Below are positions 1 to 10,500 of a stretch of DNA of 64,000 nucleotides, one piece after another. This DNA is from Cylicocyclus nassatus (Eukaryota; Nematoda; Chromadorea; Rhabditida; Strongylidae). Location: contig CATQJL010000316.1 in assembly GCA_958299035.1 (NCBI GenBank), positions 18,143,676-18,207,675 of the forward strand, written 5' to 3'. Below the pieces are notes generated by a model. The model ran no database searches. It had not been told where the DNA came from and saw nothing but the letters and a program-made list of their open reading frames with translations. The first letter of the stretch is position 1. Each line of letters begins with the position of its first letter. The position numbers and the translations under genes are program-made.

Positions 1-214
1 GACTCTGCGTCTTCGCCATGACGAGCTTCGCGTTCACTCGTCCATGGGGTGGGCGGGTTCGGAGAGGACAGGAAATGAACGCTACTTTCGCTTTGAAATT
101 TCGGGGGTTAGAAGTGGCAGAGAAAATGGACTTTGGCCGATAGGTTCCATATGAGGGCTCCTACCCTGCGACCTTGTTTTGTCACGGGTTTCATTCTGCC
201 AATGTACTGCCTCT
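1..214. other. GC-rich partial repeat at window edge
   Basis: No gene is visible. The stretch is GC-rich like the foldback elements that follow. Its opening motif (GACTCTGCGTC, then TTTGAAATTTCGGGGG) resembles wording inside the element at 562-967 (GACTCTGCGTC near 793, CAAATTTCAAATCG near 825). It is probably the truncated inner part of a further member of the same family, cut by the window edge. Confidence 0.35.
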
Positions 215-565
215 AAAGGCGGCGTCCAGGCAGATCTGGACCTATGGGGCTTTTACGTGGAAAGTACTTTTGGGGCCCTAACTAAGGCACTGCCCAAGCG
301 GCAGCGCAGGTAGTGCTGTAATGGCTGAGATATTCTACGCGAAACTGGCCCCCGCAAACTTCGCATGGATTCATGGCAGTTTCGCGCCAGGATCCACGCT
401 TTGCGCCATGAATCCATGCGAATACGTTCGCGGGGTCCAGTTTCGAGGGGATCTCAGCCATTACAGCACTACCTGAGCTGCCGCTTGGGCAGTGCCTTAG
501 GGCTCCAAAGGTACTTTCCATGTAAGAGCCCCATAGGTCCAGATCTGCCTGGACGTTGCCTTTAA
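215..565. mobile_element. Palindromic TTAA-type MITE, copy 1
   Basis: A near-perfect foldback. The left half reads AAAGGCGGCGTCCAGGCAGA and the right half ends with the complement, GCCTGGACGTTGCCTTTAA. The two arms share CTATGGGGCTTTTACGTGGA-like text, a GGCAGCGCAGGTAGTGCTGT block and a central inverted CATGAATCCATGCGAA. There is no coding capacity: the open frames here are by-products of a GC-rich palindrome. The right end abuts the next element at a single TTAA (562-565). The left flank has CTAA instead of TTAA. The transposase superfamily is not certain; TTAA-length targets suggest a piggyBac-like mobiliser. Confidence 0.8.
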
Positions 566-967
566 AGGCAGTGTCCGGCCAAGATGGGGGTTTTGGGATT
601 TTAGGCCATGCGAGAGTGGCCCCCTCAGACACAACATCGCGCAAGTGCGACGTCATAACGCTCGACCAAGCAAGAAAAACGATCGGAAAGTGGGGAAACT
701 TACGCCTTGGGGCGGGGTCCTCCGAGCTGACCAATTCCGGCTATGCGGCAGAGTACGCATGCCGCCACAGTTGAAATGTAGGGTCCCGCAGCGACTCTGC
801 GTCTCTGCCTTGGTGGGGACCGTCAAATTTCAAATCGTGCGGCTTTGGAAAACGTATGTTCCCGCCGTTTTCGCGCGCCTTCTAGTGTGGATTTTCGGAT
901 TCAGCGTTGCGGATAACCTCCGGCAAGTGGATTTTCTAGAAATGTTTTTGCCCGGACACTGCCTTTA
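562..967. mobile_element. TTAA-flanked MITE, copy 2
   Basis: Begins TTAAAGGCAGTGTCCGGC and ends GCCCGGACACTGCCTTTAA, so the terminal inverted repeat is AGGCAGTGTCCGG with TTAA on both sides. The interior is unlike copy 1, so the two share ends but not bodies. It shares its left TTAA with the right end of copy 1. Confidence 0.75.
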
Positions 968-1000
968 ATGCAGTGCCTTTATTGGAGAGGCGCCGGGGGA

Positions 1001-1014
1001 GGGGGGGGGGGGGG
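1001..1014. repeat. Poly-G run (14 G)
   Basis: A homopolymer of 14 G, the first of nine G or C runs of 10 or more in this window. Nothing else is recognised between 968 and 1146. Confidence 0.95.
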
Positions 1015-1146
1015 TGAGCACCCTAAACTGGGCGGCTCACACACCTTCGCAGGACTTAAAAAACATAGGACCCCCCACATGCCATATATCAATGAGAGCT
1101 CTTGATGAGTAGAATCTACCTATACCCTTTTCACTCAAATTGTTCA

Positions 1147-1455
1147 CTTAACACATTCACGACAATACGACCCACCGGTGGGTCGTACGTGTTCTACCAT
1201 TTCGGACAATACGACCCACCGGTGGGTCGTATGCTTTCTGAAGTTTTTGATTATGCTAGTTCACGGTGAATATTTTTAGGCAAACCGAGTAAACTTCTGT
1301 ATACACCTCTTGGTGTACTTCCCGAAAGATTAACACTTCAGACTACAGGACCTATCAGTGACCTGAAAATATTACGCAAACTCAATTTTGCCAAATATGC
1401 TCTGGTCCGAAATGGCAGTCATTGAAAAATCGGCCCTGTCGTGAATGTGTTTAAC
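1147..1455. mobile_element. piggyBac-like MITE with internal palindromes
   Basis: The left end reads TTAACACATTCACGACA and the right end TGTCGTGAATGTGTTTAA, giving a TTAA target duplication and a 13-bp terminal inverted repeat. Two copies of the palindrome TACGACCCACCGGTGGGTCG lie 46 bp apart just inside the left end. About 300 bp with no coding frame, so non-autonomous. TTAA duplications are characteristic of piggyBac transposition; assignment is by end structure only. Confidence 0.75.
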
Positions 1456-2914
1456 ACAAGATATTTGCAAAAAATCGACTTTTGAAGACGTGATTTCTGC
1501 TCTATCTGCGGCTTCATAACTCTAAGAGCAATTCTTTTGAGGATCTACTTTTTTCTATACGTGATAGAGAAAACACTTCTTACTAACGCCTATATTCTCG
1601 CAAGATGACACTCTCTATTTCCTCAAATTATACTAACTCAAAAACTGACTTTCCTTAGATATCACACATTGTGATTTTAACATTACTGCTCTAGAAATTT
1701 CTCCTGACATCATTTATATTATTTTTATCATTGTTTTAGACTCTATATGTTTAATGTGCTTCAACCTAGCACAGTGAGCAACAAATTCTTTTATTGTACT
1801 ACATAAATACCGAGATAACAATTTATGCCAAAAAAATTCATGATTAATGCAAGGTCTCTCATTAACATCATTCACATTAATATGTTCGAGGTAAAGCTGT
1901 CCATCACTTTCAAGCCTCTAAATATTTGACACTGTCCGCTGCCCTTATTGTCGGTCAAAACCTTTTTTACAAAATTCCGCGTTCAATCCTTCTAAAAATG
2001 CATTTTTTCACTGGATATTTTTGTAATTTCGCATGCAGTAATCCTCACTTTGAAAAAAATTTTTTCGTCCGTTCTAGGTGAAGGAAGGGGGTGGTCCGAC
2101 CCGAAGTGAAGGGGGATGAGCTTTTGCTCACTCTATCGCACCTATGGGCCTATCAGACATTGTTGATGACATAATGTCGCTAACATCACTATCATCTCGA
2201 TAACGACCCCCTTCCCTTTCCTGACCCCTGTACGACCCGCCAGGTGTGGCGTGCCACACCCCACGCTTGACTCTGGTCATAACCTTTATGAAAGACAGTG
2301 AAAAAGTCTAACAACTTATATTCTGACCTTTCTCACGCCAAGCCGACCTCCTCATTATCGCTGCATGAACGTTCAGCGTAGGGTGGGAAGAAGAGCGCAG
2401 CTTGAAATTAGCTCCATATCCTGAAGCTTCGGAAATGTGGATCTTCATTTCACGCTAACTAACCATCCTTTATCTCTGCTGTCTTCTTCCACTATGAACA
2501 TTTTGAACAGAAGCGTTTTGTTGCATAAGTCGCGTTCCATCTTTTCATGGGATCCAGGATTCGTAATGCCATCATATCAATGAAGTATCGTGCACTCAAT
2601 GTAGGCGCCGTGGAAGCGGCTGAGGCTAGATACCCGAACACTAGCAAGACTAAAGTTTATTAATTATTCTACTGAATGCAAGACAGTTTCCACACAAGGC
2701 GAATAACACAACAATGGCACAAGAACGTTAAAATATGTATGGATGACTGGTCGGGTAGGCATCAACCTGTGGTCGTGGAGGGGAAACTCGGGCAGCTAGT
2801 CGGTATCCTCCTCCGCTCGACTCCTCGAGGCTTGGTACTTGGTAGGGAATTCCTGCTTGTGCTCTCGGTGGCGGCTTATATCCCATACGGCGGAATGCGT
2901 ATCATCCTCGTATC
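1456..2914. other. No gene recognised
   Basis: AT-rich sequence to about 2050, then mixed composition. No exon chain, RNA gene or clear terminal repeat was seen. The frame at 2676-2978 is open on both strands but has no recognisable domain or splice context. Confidence 0.4.
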
Positions 2915-3126
2915 TATAGTCTGCCCCAAACGGGATCAGGACGAACCATCGGCTGAAATTGCGCGCTCGCAGCGCTAGGGGTTTGCGCTGCACACGCGCG
3001 CTGTCGCAGAGAGAGAAGAGATTGAGGAGAGAGCAGACTAGCTAGCCGAAGAAGTGGCGCGAAACCCTCGCGACGCGGACTCCCGCCATGCCAATTTTGG
3101 CCTGGTTAGGTTTGGGGCAGACTGTA
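2915..3126. mobile_element. Mariner-type MITE (about 212 bp)
   Basis: Left end TATAGTCTGCCCCAAAC, right end GTTTGGGGCAGACTGTA: an inverted repeat of about 15 bp with TA at each edge, as expected for Tc1/mariner mobilisation. The interior is GC-rich relative to its flanks and non-coding. Confidence 0.65.
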
Positions 3127-3383
3127 TGACAGTTGATCTTATTCTCATGACATACTAATTCTTTATCTGTGCCTTACATCTTGTTCTCATACGTAGCTTC
3201 GTGTGCGTTTCAATGCGCCTACGTTTACAGTACAGCACCAGGTCTTGACCAGCATAGCAACATCTGGATGATTTCTCATCAGTTCTCACCATAACTTGAC
3301 AATGCTCTTGGAGCAATATGTGACGGAAGGCAGTTTCCAAGCTAGCGGAAGACCGGTAACACCATGCTTTGAAGTGCAGTTGA

Positions 3384-3645
3384 ATCATTTCATATGATCA
3401 TGTGTGTACCCGCACACCCGTCAATTTTTGGCGTTCTCATCCTGGATTTGCGATCGCAAAAACGCGAGAAAGTGACTAGTTGCTATTACTTACATCATTT
3501 TAAGGTGAAGTGTACCCAAAAAGGAAAGAAAACATCAAAAAACACCAAATCACTCAACTGAAGGGTTGCCTCCTCCAAGAATCCAGGGTGGGAACGCTAA
3601 AGGTGGACGGTGTGTGTAATGACACACATGATCATATGAAATGAT
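3384..3645. mobile_element. Foldback MITE
   Basis: ATCATTTCATATGATCATGT at the left is mirrored by ACATGATCATATGAAATGAT at the right. Subterminal blocks CCCGTC and GGACGG with GTGTGT motifs are also inverted. About 262 bp, non-coding. Superfamily not determined. Confidence 0.65.
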
Positions 3646-3883
3646 CCGACTGTAGCTTGCTCAAGATGAATTGGTTATAAGAAGATCTCAAGTCTCGAGT
3701 TTATGTGCTTTTCTTTCATTGTCGAACCCCACGTTTGGAAGCAGTCTATGAAATTCAAAATTTAGAAATCTAATAACTTAAAAGCAGTCTAAGATTTTTT
3801 AAGCTTTGAATTTTTGTACTCTTACATTAATGCTAAAGTCCAATCCACTGAAATCAATTTTAAGGAAGTATTATGCTTTATAT

Positions 3884-4371
3884 TAGGTTGGAAATAAAGT
3901 TCTCGGACATTTTCAGATCAAATCTGTTTTATCTCGAGATCTAATGCATGCGCAAAAATTTGCACCTGTACTCTCACTTGCCTTAGCTGAAATGTAAGTA
4001 AGTGGGAGGGGCCTGGGATTAATGGGGATGGAGTTTGCCCTTTTCAATTCATCGTTTTTCTTGTTGTTTAAGCTCAAATTCCATTCGTACTGCGCATGTA
4101 AGTATGTAAGTGTGTGTATACTGTAAACTGGAGCATATGGGGTTTCATAACGTTTATAGAAGTTGGAGATCTGAGTTAGGGCAATAACCTATGCTCTAGA
4201 TTTTTCGCTGAAATTTTTACCGAAAACAACGGTAAGGCTTGCGGTTACCATAGTTCTATAGAGATTGCTTTTCTCTATCCAACGGTAGGCATCATGCTCC
4301 ATTTAGTACTTGCGTTGTAACAAATACTTTGTCTAAAGGCAATGTCCGAGAACAACTTTCTTTCCAACCTA
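3884..4371. mobile_element. Mariner-like MITE, about 490 bp (copy 1)
   Basis: The ends are TAGGTTGGAAATAAAGTTCT and AACTTTCTTTCCAACCTA, inverted, with TA at both edges. A diverged second copy lies in opposite orientation at about 31692-32181; shared internal landmarks include TTGGATAGAGAAAAGCAATC-type and TCTTTAGACAAAG-type blocks. No transposase frame, so non-autonomous. Confidence 0.75.
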
Positions 4372-6156
4372 ATATAATATTATACCAGACCTGCAGTGGC
4401 CAACGGAAGGGGAGGGGACCCCCCTTCCCCCTCAACCCCCCTCCCCCGAGAATGGATTGCTAAGTTTTGAAAAATTGCCCACATAAGTTATAAAAATGTG
4501 TGGGTGACTTATTCATAGTAATAGCTAAAATAGCTTTCAAAATTCTTCAATTTCAAAAAATTCATATCACCTTGTAAAATAGGTATATCTTGGAGTGCGT
4601 GCCTTGAGCTTCATAAATTTTTGGAAGCGCAGTCATATCCACTGTAGACAGGTAACAGTTCTGAAGTATCTTGTTGGTGCGAGGTGACGCACTGTGCAAT
4701 ATTCGAAGTGTTTTTCAAATGTGACTAAAGAAAGTTTTAATGCAGTCTGGTAATTCATGCCACCTCCAATGCCTTTGAGTTTGAAGCTTTCCAATGAAAG
4801 ATAGCTTTTTAAGTCGACTAAGTAGAAATAACGCTGAGATGTCTTTAGTGGGCAAGAAATGTGCTTTTTTTCAAGAATCCTCTGGATTCTTGCGATTGGA
4901 TAGATATACGATCCAGGATCCAGTAGATCATCTGTAAATATGCTTGCAGTACCGAGATTTTGCGATATTTGTGTGTGAACTGATAGCTACGACTGAAATG
5001 CCAGCAGATTACTGTGTAGATAATTAATGACGCACATTTACCGCAAGTCTTGGTACCGCAAGGGCACTATATTTGGTGAATCTAATCGACTGTACCTTCA
5101 TTTGAAATCCGTTTGAATTTTTGCGAGTATAGGTCGTATCGGCCAGCATCGGTCTCGCCTAGTATGCCTTGCAAAGACGCATCGCCGCATGCGACGTGCT
5201 TTAACACATGGCAGAGTTCGCGCGCGTCACATCGCACCGTCGCAAGTTGCCGCTGGCGCGACGTCGCATGACCGATGGTGGTTGGGACAGCCTAACAAAC
5301 GTCAAATCTGGAGGTAGTTTGCTAGAACGCTATTGGAAGAGACTGTCACAGGGTTCGGTGTGACCGCAAATTCTACGAATGCAATTAGAAGACAAACGGA
5401 TCTATCAAAATGACGTTAGTTGTCAGGTTATTGTTGCGGTCCTTCTCTTCTTATTCGTCTTCTTCCTCCTGGGCTAGAGAACTGGACACAATGGAATACT
5501 TAGCAGTTTATTAGCTGATCGGACATAACTATGAATCATCAAAAGATTACGGTAGTCATGTATACAGACGACTCTAAGAATTTACCACTTGGTACAAGTC
5601 ACCTAGAAAAGCTTCATGAGGACATGCAGGAAACTCATGGGAACAGAGTTCTGATCAATAACACAACAGTGGTGAAGGGATTGACTTACAACAAAACAAA
5701 GCAAATACAATACATAAATACATCATCGCCATGACAGTACAACATCGAATGACTTCAGCTTGATTGAAGGCTTCGGAATAGGAGGACGATGCGAGCAGTA
5801 TATAACCATCTGAAAAATCTTTTCAGTCAATCCGCAAGTTGTACTTAAAACTAAGTTTGTGCACCTGATAGGAGAATCCATCAACAACCAAACGGTTACA
5901 GTAAATAAAAAACATTTGAAACTTTCTAGTCAACTGAAAAAAGGGGTTTCAGATAGTGATAAGTGATGATCTACACAGAACCTGCCAAACTCACGTATTG
6001 ATAAAGTTTTGCTCCTTCCAATGCTTTGGATAAAGCGTTCACTATAAATAAACCTGGAATGAAAATTGTTCGTGGGCGTTGATAAAGAAGAAGTATGAGC
6101 CCATTTTGAAGTTTCCATTAAATCATATGTGTCATCAGATCAAAGCTAAGTTTCGA
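4372..6156. other. No gene recognised
   Basis: AT-rich, with a C-rich patch near 4410-4450. A 67-codon open frame at 5531-5734 on the plus strand has no family resemblance and no convincing splice partners, so it is not called. No RNA gene seen. Confidence 0.35.
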
Positions 6157-6495
6157 TTGAAGGCAGCGTTTCCGCAAAGCGATGAGTGCTGAGATTTTAC
6201 AGCGTGGCAATGACAGAACTCCCAATCAAGTTATTTTTAAGTCTGGAACGAAGAAGCTCTTTGGAAGTTGTGACCCACTTGGGAAGTCTTCCGAACCCCG
6301 CCTCCTTGTTCCGGGCCCTCCCACTTACATGCATTTTCCAAAAAAAGAATAAAAGATAGTATAATAGATATAAAGAGACTCTAAAAAAGCTAATTTTTGC
6401 CATTTTATGCGCTGTGTTATGGGCTCGGCATGGCGAAAAGGCTTCGAAAAGATAAAAAGCTGGAAAGTGAATTTTTGCGGAAACACTGCCTTTAA
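6157..6495. mobile_element. TTAA/TTGA-type MITE
   Basis: Starts TTGAAGGCAGCGTTTCCGCA and ends TTGCGGAAACACTGCCTTTAA. The outer AGGCAG...CTGCCT matches the family at 215-967. The target copies are TTGA on the left and TTAA on the right. Confidence 0.65.
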
Positions 6496-7008
6496 CTGTG
6501 ACTATAAGCTCTACTGTGACTGGGAATTTTGGTCCACTTCATGCACAAGGTGCTTTGAAAGTATGTACCACTGTTTGACCGTTTATATCTCTCTTCCCAG
6601 ATATCGTTTGCCTAACATTAGAAACCATTTTGTAAAGCTGGCTTCCATCAGATTTACAGTATGGAGCGAATCATCACTCTTGACTGCATGGGACACCGGC
6701 ATATTTGAAATTGTATCAGTTTGCTTGGTTAGCATGAAGTTTGAAACTTTATTACCATCAGTGGTCTAACGTTCAACTATCCGTCAGCTTCAGAGGCTTA
6801 TGAGCCATTTGTGCCACTTGACTTCGTAGTTTTTGATCGCGCTGATATCAAGCGTTATGTTCTCCGGCGGAGAAACTAGGCTATCTCTTTATGTTTGTTG
6901 ACAAGACGTTTTTTACTCCTCCACTAAGTTCCAAAACCATCATCACAAACTAACACTTCACACATTCACACACCTTCAACACATACAACTACTACTATTT
7001 TAGCACAA

Positions 7009-7158
7009 TGCTGCGCTCCTGTTTTAGTCGGAAAAGCTCTCGAAGCACTTTGAATCACTCGCAAAGGCCGCTTATGGACAACAAAAACGAGTACTTGGCT
7101 GTTACGGATGACTTTTTGCCGTTCTTATCTCTATGTGAGGGCAGGGCAGTGCGATAAT
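7009..7158 (+). CDS. Possible first exon (unrecognised, 49-codon frame)
   Basis: ATG follows an acceptor-like TATTTTAG by four bases, which would suit a trans-spliced 5' end. The frame runs 49 codons (beginning MLRSCFSRKSSRSTLNHSQR) and contains possible donors GTACTT and GTGAGG. It could be an upstream exon of the membrane-protein gene that starts at 7542: splicing at GA|GTACTT would join in frame to the C that precedes that ATG. It could equally be a chance frame. No domain is recognised. Confidence 0.2.
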
Positions 7159-7541
7159 TTATTCTACAATGTTTCATTAAATGTGGTAGGGCACTGATGT
7201 CATCCGGACGCGGTCGCGTCATAACATCAAGTCCACCGAAAGTGGAACAAAGGTGTGTTTGTCTTTCCCATCTTGGATTTTTGCCTCTAAAACTCTAGGG
7301 GATTGAGAATCTAGCAGAGGGTTGATGAAGTGCTTGGGCAGTCATTAGATTACTAATCCCGCACCGCTTTAGGCCTACGAAAACGACGAGTAGTCGAAAC
7401 GTCACTGATGATAATGAAACGTTATTGTACTGGAAAAGCAACATCAACACAATTTCAAGTATGCCGAGGTGTCAAGGGGAGAGGACAAAAGACTACATTT
7501 CTGACTAATTTATTTCTGCTTTTTTGTTTCTGTGTTGCAGC

Positions 7542-10500
7542 ATGGACGCTCGCAAGCGGTGGGATAACGTTACTGACTCTTTAGCAAATTCTAAACCGGC
7601 GGCTGAGAGTCGGTACAAGGTTGAGTGAGCATGTTTTCTGATGCGTTACCATATTCAGAGTTATCGTTTGCATCGACTTCATTATTTGTAATAAGCATAA
7701 TCACTTGCCCCTCTGCCGATTTTCAGCTTGCTAGAGCGTTGATTATAAAAAATCAATAAAATAAAGCCAATCAAAACTACTTCGTGAAATTAGCTTATTA
7801 ACGTCAAATCAATAAAATAAAGCCAATCAAAACTACTTCGTGAAATTAGCTTATTAACGTCCGCCTCACGATAGTTTATGTTTGCGAAGTTCGCATTTAG
7901 ACCGGCCATAGAAAGCCCTTTCTATCAAAAATGTCCGTTGCAAATGGCTGTTACAACACATTGAAGAGCATTGAACGGTGATTCCATATCTGCTTTCCTT
8001 TTTGCGAACAACTCGAGAAATTGTGAGCGTTTGAGTCTAATGTCATTTTTACTGGCTGCGAAGTTTCCTAGTAGTGACTATATATGATACAAAAACGAAC
8101 GCCCACTTTTAGGTGTTTTTATAAAGCGTTTCCTAATTTTATGCCACTCAAATCTCGACAAATTCGGACAAGACGCTCATAACTTCTTTCGGAGAGTTGC
8201 TCCGCAAAAAAAAAGGGCAAAATTAGGATCACTGTTGAATGCTTTCGCAAGTGGTTAAGAAATCACCAGCAAAAAGAATAATCAGTAAATTGAGTCGATC
8301 AATAATTTTTGTCCTAAAGAGTTTATCAACATACGTCACGCCTCAATGTTTATGTCTACCAGGTTTGATATGATACAAGTTCCCCTTGATTTTCCATCAT
8401 TCTAGGTCTGTTCTAGAAGATCTAATCCAAATAATGTGTTGAGTGTCGATTATGCAACAGTATTAAGATGTTACGTATCGTTGATTCGTTGATCGCACAG
8501 ACTGCTGAAACGCTACGAACCACCGGCGTGTCTGAATAGTCACGAGAGCACGACTTGTACAATGGCGGATCTGTACTGGGGCAAGCGTTTTACCTCGCGG
8601 CGCATGCATTGATGTCCAGTCCGTGCGGTCAACGAATCAACTATATACAGGGTGTCCCAAAAGTAAGTACACATTTTCCAATCGTCAATATCTCTCTTCC
8701 TAGTGTGTCTTTTTCCACCATTTAAGTACCATTGTGTAGAGGAGGCTTCAACTTAGATTTTCAAAATCGAGCGAATCACCGACCTCTATTCATTACTGCA
8801 GGATTACTGTAGGAACTCTCGGCAAAGATTTTAGGCCATTGGGAGTCATATCCTCCCTCGGAACAAGACTAAACAAGCCAAAACCTCTTATACTATGGTA
8901 ATGGAAACCGCTGATTTCGAATATGAAATTTTCACTTTTCTGTGATGCTTCTTTTCAAAGTTATCCCAGGTAAACCGTAATAACCGATTTCCCAGTATTT
9001 GTCAGAGTTGTGATTACACCGTCAAAAAAGCTGAAAACACTTGTAAAAAGTTGCGTAGTGGAATCAGAGTGTGCGAAAACCCTGGTATGCGATTATTCAG
9101 ATTTTTTGAAAAAAAATTTCCGTCAGATGGCGTATCTCACAATGGTTCCATATGCTGGAAGTTCTTACCGTAATCCTACAGTAAGAAGGAGCAATCGGTG
9201 ATTCGATCGATACTTTGAATCTAAGTTGAAGCCTCCTCTACAGAATGATACACAACTGGCAAAAAAAGACCCTATGGGAACTCAGACAATGGATCGGACC
9301 CCTCCGCTGGGCAAGCCGCAACTGCCAGACTCGCGCCGGACCCAATTGACCAATGAGAGCGGGGCAAATGGGCGGTCCCTCGCGTGACATCACTGCCAGG
9401 CAAATGGGAGGCTTCTCCGGCCCTGCTGCAAAGGTCCGCCATTTCTCCGGCGCGACCCTGGCAGATTTGCCAGGCTCGCGCCGGACAAATTTGTCCGGCG
9501 CGAGCCTGGCAAATCTGGCGGAGTCGCGCCGGAGAAAATGGGAGGGGTCCGGAGCAGAAATGGGAGGCCTCCGGAGCAGAAAATGGGGGGTATCCGGAGC
9601 AGAAAATAGGGGGTATCCGGAGCAGAAGATGGGAGGTCTCCGGAGCAGAAAATGGGAGGTATCCGCCGGAGAAATGGGAGGTATCCGGAGCAGGCTGCGT
9701 ATCGATTTGGCGCGTAGTAAGCAAACGTATAACTCCACGGTGATGAGTCCTCTGTTTACGCTCGTTGTCCATATTTTAGTCGCCGTTTCTTTGATTCTGT
9801 TGTTTTTGCGCGTTTCTTTACCGTTTTTTCCTTTTCCGCGTTGCTCTTCGTCGCGTTGGCGTTTATGTTGCTGTAAGTTCCTCGTTTTCAGGTTTATGTT
9901 TGAAATTTTCGTGCGGTTGCACTCAATCACCTTCAGTGTTTGGCTCTTTCCGACTTGCTGAGACATCGTAGACTATTGATGGAGTGGTTTTTGTGATTAA
10001 TTCTGGATTTTCGAAACAATGAGGTTAGTTGCGCAACTATCTAGTGTTTTGTGATGAAAGTATCGTCTAAATAATCCTTGTTGTTGTTCCGTGTCACACA
10101 GTGCTTACCAGCCTGGCTAACGAGCGTTTTATGCAAAGAATATACCTTTAGGTAGAAAAAGATATAAAGGATGCATCTTTGGTAGGATAGGTAGTTTTTT
10201 GTTTTTGAACTGCGATACTCGAAAACGCTTTGCACACGTTACACAGGCCCAAACATGTTTGCTCTCTGATTTCCAAGATTGTTACATCCAAAATAAATTA
10301 GAGCACATGTTTCAACTTGTTAATCACACGTGTCCAAAGCTTTTCGAGGTTGTCTCACACGAAACGATAATCATTTCATTCCTTTACCGTAGATATATCC
10401 ACCATTTGCAACTGATGCCAACTGCGTTAATCAAGCTGCTGTACAATAACTTGCTTTGTAGGCAACTATGAATGCGGGTTTGAACTTGCCGCCGAATGCA

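Noticed and set aside
282..968. Open frames of up to 150 codons on both strands
   Set aside because: They lie in GC-rich palindromic MITEs, are open on opposing strands, and recur wherever those elements recur. The translations have no domain.
5531..5734. A 67-codon hydrophilic frame
   Set aside because: The composition looks plausible, but there is no family resemblance, no partner exon and no repeat copy to judge it by.
9238..9966. Overlapping frames of up to 242 codons
   Set aside because: They translate a stop-free 23-bp minisatellite. The repeated GYPPFSAPDTPHFLL-like text is low-complexity and appears in several frames.
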